The translations under genes and the position numbers were made by a program. From Acanthaster planci (Eukaryota > Echinodermata > Asteroidea > Valvatida > Acanthasteridae), in NCBI RefSeq assembly GCF_001949145.1, contig NW_019091556.1:442296-457575 (forward strand): DNA of 15,280 bases. Direction: 5' to 3'. Below the pieces are notes generated by a model. The model worked only from the letters and a program-made list of their open reading frames with translations, ran no database searches and was not told the DNA's origin. Below are positions 14,101-15,280 of this stretch, in pieces (positions within the stretch are counted from its first letter, which is position 1; the number at the start of each line of letters is the position of its first letter).

Positions 14101-15280
14101 GAGTGCCGTGCCCGTTCGTTGGTTGGCCGTGGAGAGCCTCCTTACCAACACCTACACCACTAAGAGTGATGTCTGGTCCTTCGGAATACTTCTCTGGGAG
14201 TTAGTGACACTTGGTGAGAAGAGCCTTTTAACTGGTTGCTGGTTCGGCTCACTATATTGAAATTTGTTGAAATCAGATCCAATCACATTTAGGCAGAGGC
14301 TTTTGTACCAGTGGCACAGATGCTGATATAAGTGGTGACGATGGAATTTTCAACCAAAAAAACCTCCATTTTGCTAGGCAACAGTTGACCTCTGAGCACA
14401 GGCACTCCCCAGTGATGTAGTCGAGTAATTTTTGAGAANTGGTACATGCATAAAGGTAAGATTACAAAGCAACATGATGACTTCTGACCATCACTGTTTG
14501 CTTAAAATTAACTTTTTAGGAGAAAAGTACTCGGCCGAGTACTTTTCTCCTTAAAACTTAAATTTTACACAACTGGGAGTGTCTGAAGTCTTACATTTAT
14601 TTTGTAATCTTACCTTTGCACATTTACCATCAAATGCCTGTGCACTCTGGCTTTATTCCCTCTTACCCAGTTCAGTATTTTGCGGAGAACGTTGGTACTC
14701 GAAAAGTACTCGACTACAACACTGGCACTCCCATTAACTCTTTCAACCGATCTCAACAGGTGCACTTCCCTATCCTGACATGTCACCCGATGTCATCATT
14801 GATTCCATTCGGAATGGACTTCGACTTTCCAGACCAGCCCACTGCGGAACCGCACTGTAAGAATTGGATGGATGAAAATTACTTTCTATAACATTGTATT
14901 GTGTGAACAGTTTATTGGGACTACATCTTACATCTCTTGTGTCTGTTCTCAGTGTGACTTTTCCCTGCCGGAATCGACTTTTTCATCTAAAACAGTACAA
15001 TAAGGTCACGTAGATTGCTATCGGGGAAGGGTTGGCTGGTTTCTATTTGTTTTTGCTATAGTGTATACGATGTACAATTTTAGACAAATGAGATTTACTT
15101 GATTTCAAAATGTCAAAATGGGAATTCGTGGTATAAAAATTGGCGATCAGAAATGATAATGTTAAGGGTGCTATTTGCATTTTTATATCAATGCAATTAT
15201 GTATACGTGTGTCATCCAAACTGTGGTTATTTCAGGTATAAATTGATGGCGTCCTGCTGGAAAACATCCTCCAAATCAAG
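8083..15280 (+). CDS. Gene B: Ig-domain receptor tyrosine kinase, 3' end outside window (spliced, 12 exons in view)
   Basis: Tandem paralogue of gene A in the same orientation. Joined exons: 8083-8140, 9011-9316, 9919-10224, 10777-11151, 11806-11987, 12379-12577, 13049-13159, 13341-13528, 13828-13950, 14102-14213, 14760-14856, 15236-15280 (runs off the window). About 700 residues: signal peptide (1-20), three Ig domains (20-121, 122-223, 224-348), membrane span (about 354-375), kinase from about 425. Kinase motifs are all present: GDGNFG loop, TVAVK, KNELG helix C Glu, [32 protein letters not shown] reads AVE. The start at 8083 was chosen for its AAGATGG context, the signal peptide it opens and the perfect GTGAGT donor in the phase needed by the Ig exons. 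It should act at the plasma membrane as a ligand-gated tyrosine kinase; the ligand is unknown. Confidence 0.87.
8141..9010. other. Gene B intron 1
   Basis: 870 bases after the signal-peptide exon, a usual place for a long first intron. A minus-strand open frame of 146 codons (8538-8978) crosses its second half; it has no membrane or catalytic motif I recognise and may belong to a dispersed repeat. Confidence 0.5.
9011..9316 (+). CDS. Gene B exon 2: first Ig domain
   Basis: Phase 1-1, 306 nt, acceptor CTTCCTGTAG, donor GTAATA. Ig signature: VTFTC (B strand), IQWHL (C-strand Trp), LNVSC (F strand), with an extra Cys pair (TASC, NVQC). Potential N-glycosylation sites at NLT, NQS and NVS. The frame stays open upstream to an ATG at 8824, which is intronic read-through. 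Confidence 0.8.
9317..9918. other. Gene B intron 2
   Basis: Holds the signal-peptide-like ORF at 9591 and, before it, a direct repeat AGTCCATCACA (9516-9526 and 9543-9553). Confidence 0.5.
9591..9711 (+). other. Signal-peptide-like ORF inside intron of gene B (possible alternative first exon or relic)
   Basis: An ATG at 9591 opens [20 protein letters not shown] then [20 protein letters not shown]: a basic start, a hydrophobic core and small residues, as in a secretory signal. It lies between the first and second Ig exons. A phase-1 donor (GTGAAT after 9711) would splice in frame to 9919 and give a receptor lacking the first Ig domain; others follow further on (GTAGGC at 9771). No TATA box is visible upstream. 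It may be a live alternative start, the relic first exon of a lost gene copy, or chance. Confidence 0.3.
9919..10224 (+). CDS. Gene B exon 3: second Ig domain
   Basis: Phase 1-1, 306 nt, acceptor CTCCTATAAG, donor GTGAGG; exactly as long as exon 2. Ig signature VTFTC, IEWYL and LTVKC. Extra cysteines are at PDC and HAC, so the pairing pattern differs from exon 2. Several N-glycosylation sites (NGT, NKT, NKS, NAT). Confidence 0.8.
10225..10776. other. Gene B intron 3
   Basis: 552 bases, AT-rich with a T run near 10525. No repeat pairs or exon signals seen. Confidence 0.6.
10777..11151 (+). CDS. Gene B exon 4: membrane-proximal Ig domain with CxxCxxC cluster
   Basis: Phase 1-1 exon beginning PPTTSEMC; the acceptor ATTAAATAG is AT-rich with a weak pyrimidine tract, but an in-frame TAA just upstream (10770) excludes an earlier start in this frame. 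Cluster CHVCENC precedes the Ig B-strand Cys (LGLEC); Trp in LAWQV and F-strand Cys in VVTCQV follow. The donor is after 11136 (GTGATC) or 11151 (GTAATC), both in phase. The last 68 nt are virtually identical to positions 1-68. Confidence 0.8.
11084..11303 (+). repeat. Near-identical duplicated segment, copy 2 (partner 1-220)
   Basis: Second copy, covering the end of the third Ig exon of gene B and the first part of its intron. Five mismatches in 220 bases, while kinase exons of the same genes share only about 60% of residues. Confidence 0.95.
11152..11805. other. Gene B intron 4
   Basis: Paralogous to gene A 69-510. Begins with the near-identical segment and contains the foldback element 11337-11562; it lacks the 516-743 insertions of gene A. 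Confidence 0.7.
11337..11562 (+). mobile_element. Foldback/MITE-like inverted-repeat element, gene B copy
   Basis: Same element as 257-457. Here the right arm is better kept (GAAGCCTGAGACGGAGAC, then GTATTGGAAAACGGCCACAT) while the outer left arm is truncated (begins ATGGACTTCGGCTCCATCTC). A 62-codon open frame across it (11426-11614) is a by-product of the repeat. Confidence 0.55.
11806..11987 (+). CDS. Gene B exon 5: transmembrane segment and basic stop-transfer
   Basis: Phase 1 in (acceptor AAATCTGCAG), phase 0 out. Hydrophobic span [20 protein letters not shown] is followed by the basic run [11 protein letters not shown] and an acidic patch. The donor GTACAC at 11988 is weak; it was chosen because gene A ends at the equivalent KQ. 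A second in-frame GTTAAC at 12036 would add 16 residues. Confidence 0.75.
11988..12378. other. Gene B intron 5
   Basis: 391 bases. The transmembrane-exon frame stays open for 38 codons past the chosen donor. No other structure seen. Confidence 0.5.
12379..12577 (+). CDS. Gene B exon K1: juxtamembrane region and glycine loop
   Basis: Acceptor TTTCAACAG, phase 0 in; donor GTTACT, phase 1 out. Encodes [16 protein letters not shown], then [14 protein letters not shown], the canonical loop IGDGNFGQV and TVAVKTIKG with the catalytic lysine. Unlike its gene A counterpart the glycine loop is intact and the Ser/Thr repeat is absent. Confidence 0.85.
12578..13048. other. Gene B intron 6
   Basis: 471 bases. 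The K1 frame reads on for about 69 codons past the donor, but that stretch does not resemble a kinase and the K2 exon resumes at 13049. Confidence 0.6.
13049..13159 (+). CDS. Gene B exon K2: kinase helix C to strand 5
   Basis: Phase 1-1, 111 nt, acceptor CTTTTAAAG, donor GTAAAC. Encodes [17 protein letters not shown] with the helix C Glu, and [12 protein letters not shown]. Three residues longer than in gene A, in the strand 3 to helix C loop. Confidence 0.8.
13341..13528 (+). CDS. Gene B exon K3: hinge, short insert, helix E
   Basis: 188 nt, acceptor ATTTTTCAG, donor GTATGT (ordinary GT, where gene A has GC). Encodes [19 protein letters not shown] and [16 protein letters not shown]. About 60% identical to the gene A exon by eye. 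Confidence 0.85.
13828..13950 (+). CDS. Gene B exon K4: catalytic loop and DFG
   Basis: 123 nt, phase 0-0, acceptor TTTTCCACAG, donor GTCAGT. Encodes [28 protein letters not shown] and [10 protein letters not shown]. One activation-loop tyrosine is kept where FGFR has a pair. Confidence 0.85.
14102..14213 (+). CDS. Gene B exon K5: P+1 loop and helix F
   Basis: 112 nt, acceptor CTATTTTACAG, donor GTGAGA, phase 0 in and 1 out. Encodes [19 protein letters not shown] and [20 protein letters not shown] reads AVE. Confidence 0.85.
14214..14759. other. Gene B intron 10, mostly one transposon
   Basis: 315 of its 546 bases are the hAT-like element, which ends 35 bases before the acceptor boundary. 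The N at 14439 lies here. Confidence 0.7.
14410..14724 (+). mobile_element. hAT-like non-autonomous foldback element with 8-bp target duplication
   Basis: Flanked by perfect 8-bp repeats GCACTCCC (14402-14409 and 14725-14732). Ends CAGTGATGTAGTCGAGTA and its near-complement TACTCGACTACAACACTG differ by one base. The interior folds back around 14534/14535: TAAGGAGAAAAGTACTCGG-type arms meet head to head, and AAAGGTAAGATTACAAA (14452-14468) is exactly mirrored at 14601-14617. About 65 extra bases lie in the right arm. Ends starting CAGTG with 8-bp duplications are usual for hAT transposons. No transposase. The ambiguous base 14439 lies inside it. Confidence 0.85.
14760..14856 (+). CDS. Gene B exon K6: kinase C-lobe
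   Basis: 97 nt, acceptor TCTCAACAG, donor GTAAGA. Encodes [19 protein letters not shown] and [12 protein letters not shown], aligned with the gene A exon of the same length. A longer open frame in another phase across this exon is a shadow. Confidence 0.85.
14857..15235. other. Gene B intron 11
   Basis: 379 bases, AT-rich. Nothing recognised. Confidence 0.5.
15236..15280 (+). CDS. Gene B exon K7, 5' part: start of kinase end segment
   Basis: Acceptor GGTTATTTCAG; the exon runs off the window. Encodes [15 protein letters not shown], matching [15 protein letters not shown] of gene A in position and phase. Confidence 0.75.

Noticed and set aside
1-15280. CRISPR arrays, bacterial operons, rRNA, viral genes
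   Set aside because: No regularly spaced repeats, ribosome binding sites or such genes seen; the splice structure is that of an animal genome.

Overview
The window is genomic DNA from an intron-rich invertebrate animal. Many short exons are bounded by GT-AG sites. They encode immunoglobulin (Ig) domains, single membrane spans and receptor-type tyrosine kinase domains, and small inverted-repeat transposons sit in the introns. The sequence alone does not fix the phylum: a cnidarian, cephalochordate, hemichordate or echinoderm would all fit. One ambiguous base (N) is present at 14439.

Layout. Positions 1-5753 hold the 3' part of a receptor tyrosine kinase gene ('gene A'): the end of one Ig exon, two further Ig exons, a transmembrane exon and eight kinase/tail exons ending in a stop at 5751-5753. 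Positions 5754-7933 are the 3' flank and intergenic DNA, with no gene I can support. Positions 7934-8082 look like a core promoter and 5' leader. From 8083 a second gene of the same family ('gene B') runs in the same direction: signal-peptide exon, three Ig exons, transmembrane exon and kinase exons, leaving the window inside its seventh kinase exon at 15280. I built both models by hand from splice sites, reading frame and A/B comparison. The phases close without a frameshift: A is about 673 aa in view plus stop, B about 700 aa in view.

The two genes are tandem paralogues. Kinase exons 3 to 6 have identical lengths in A and B (188, 123, 112 and 97 nt), and the protein identity of the K3 exons, counted by eye, is about 60%. 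Against this, positions 1-220 (exon end plus intron) match 11084-11303 with only 5 mismatches, and the match then falls away abruptly. That suggests recent gene conversion or unequal exchange between members of the array. In B the shared Ig exon is followed directly by the membrane exon, while in A two more Ig exons follow it, so the ectodomain appears to gain and lose Ig modules while the kinase stays fixed.

Both products should be type I membrane receptors: signal peptide (seen in B), Ig ectodomain with a conserved CxxCxxC cluster before the last Ig domain, one membrane span, and an FGFR/VEGFR-like kinase with Lys, Glu, HRD and DFG residues present. The ligand and pathway cannot be read from the sequence. 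Other points of note are a hAT-like foldback element with an 8-bp target duplication next to a splice acceptor, a second MITE family with two copies in gene A, a GC-AG intron, a second signal-peptide-like ORF inside gene B, and a possible alternative 3' end in gene A that would remove tail tyrosines.
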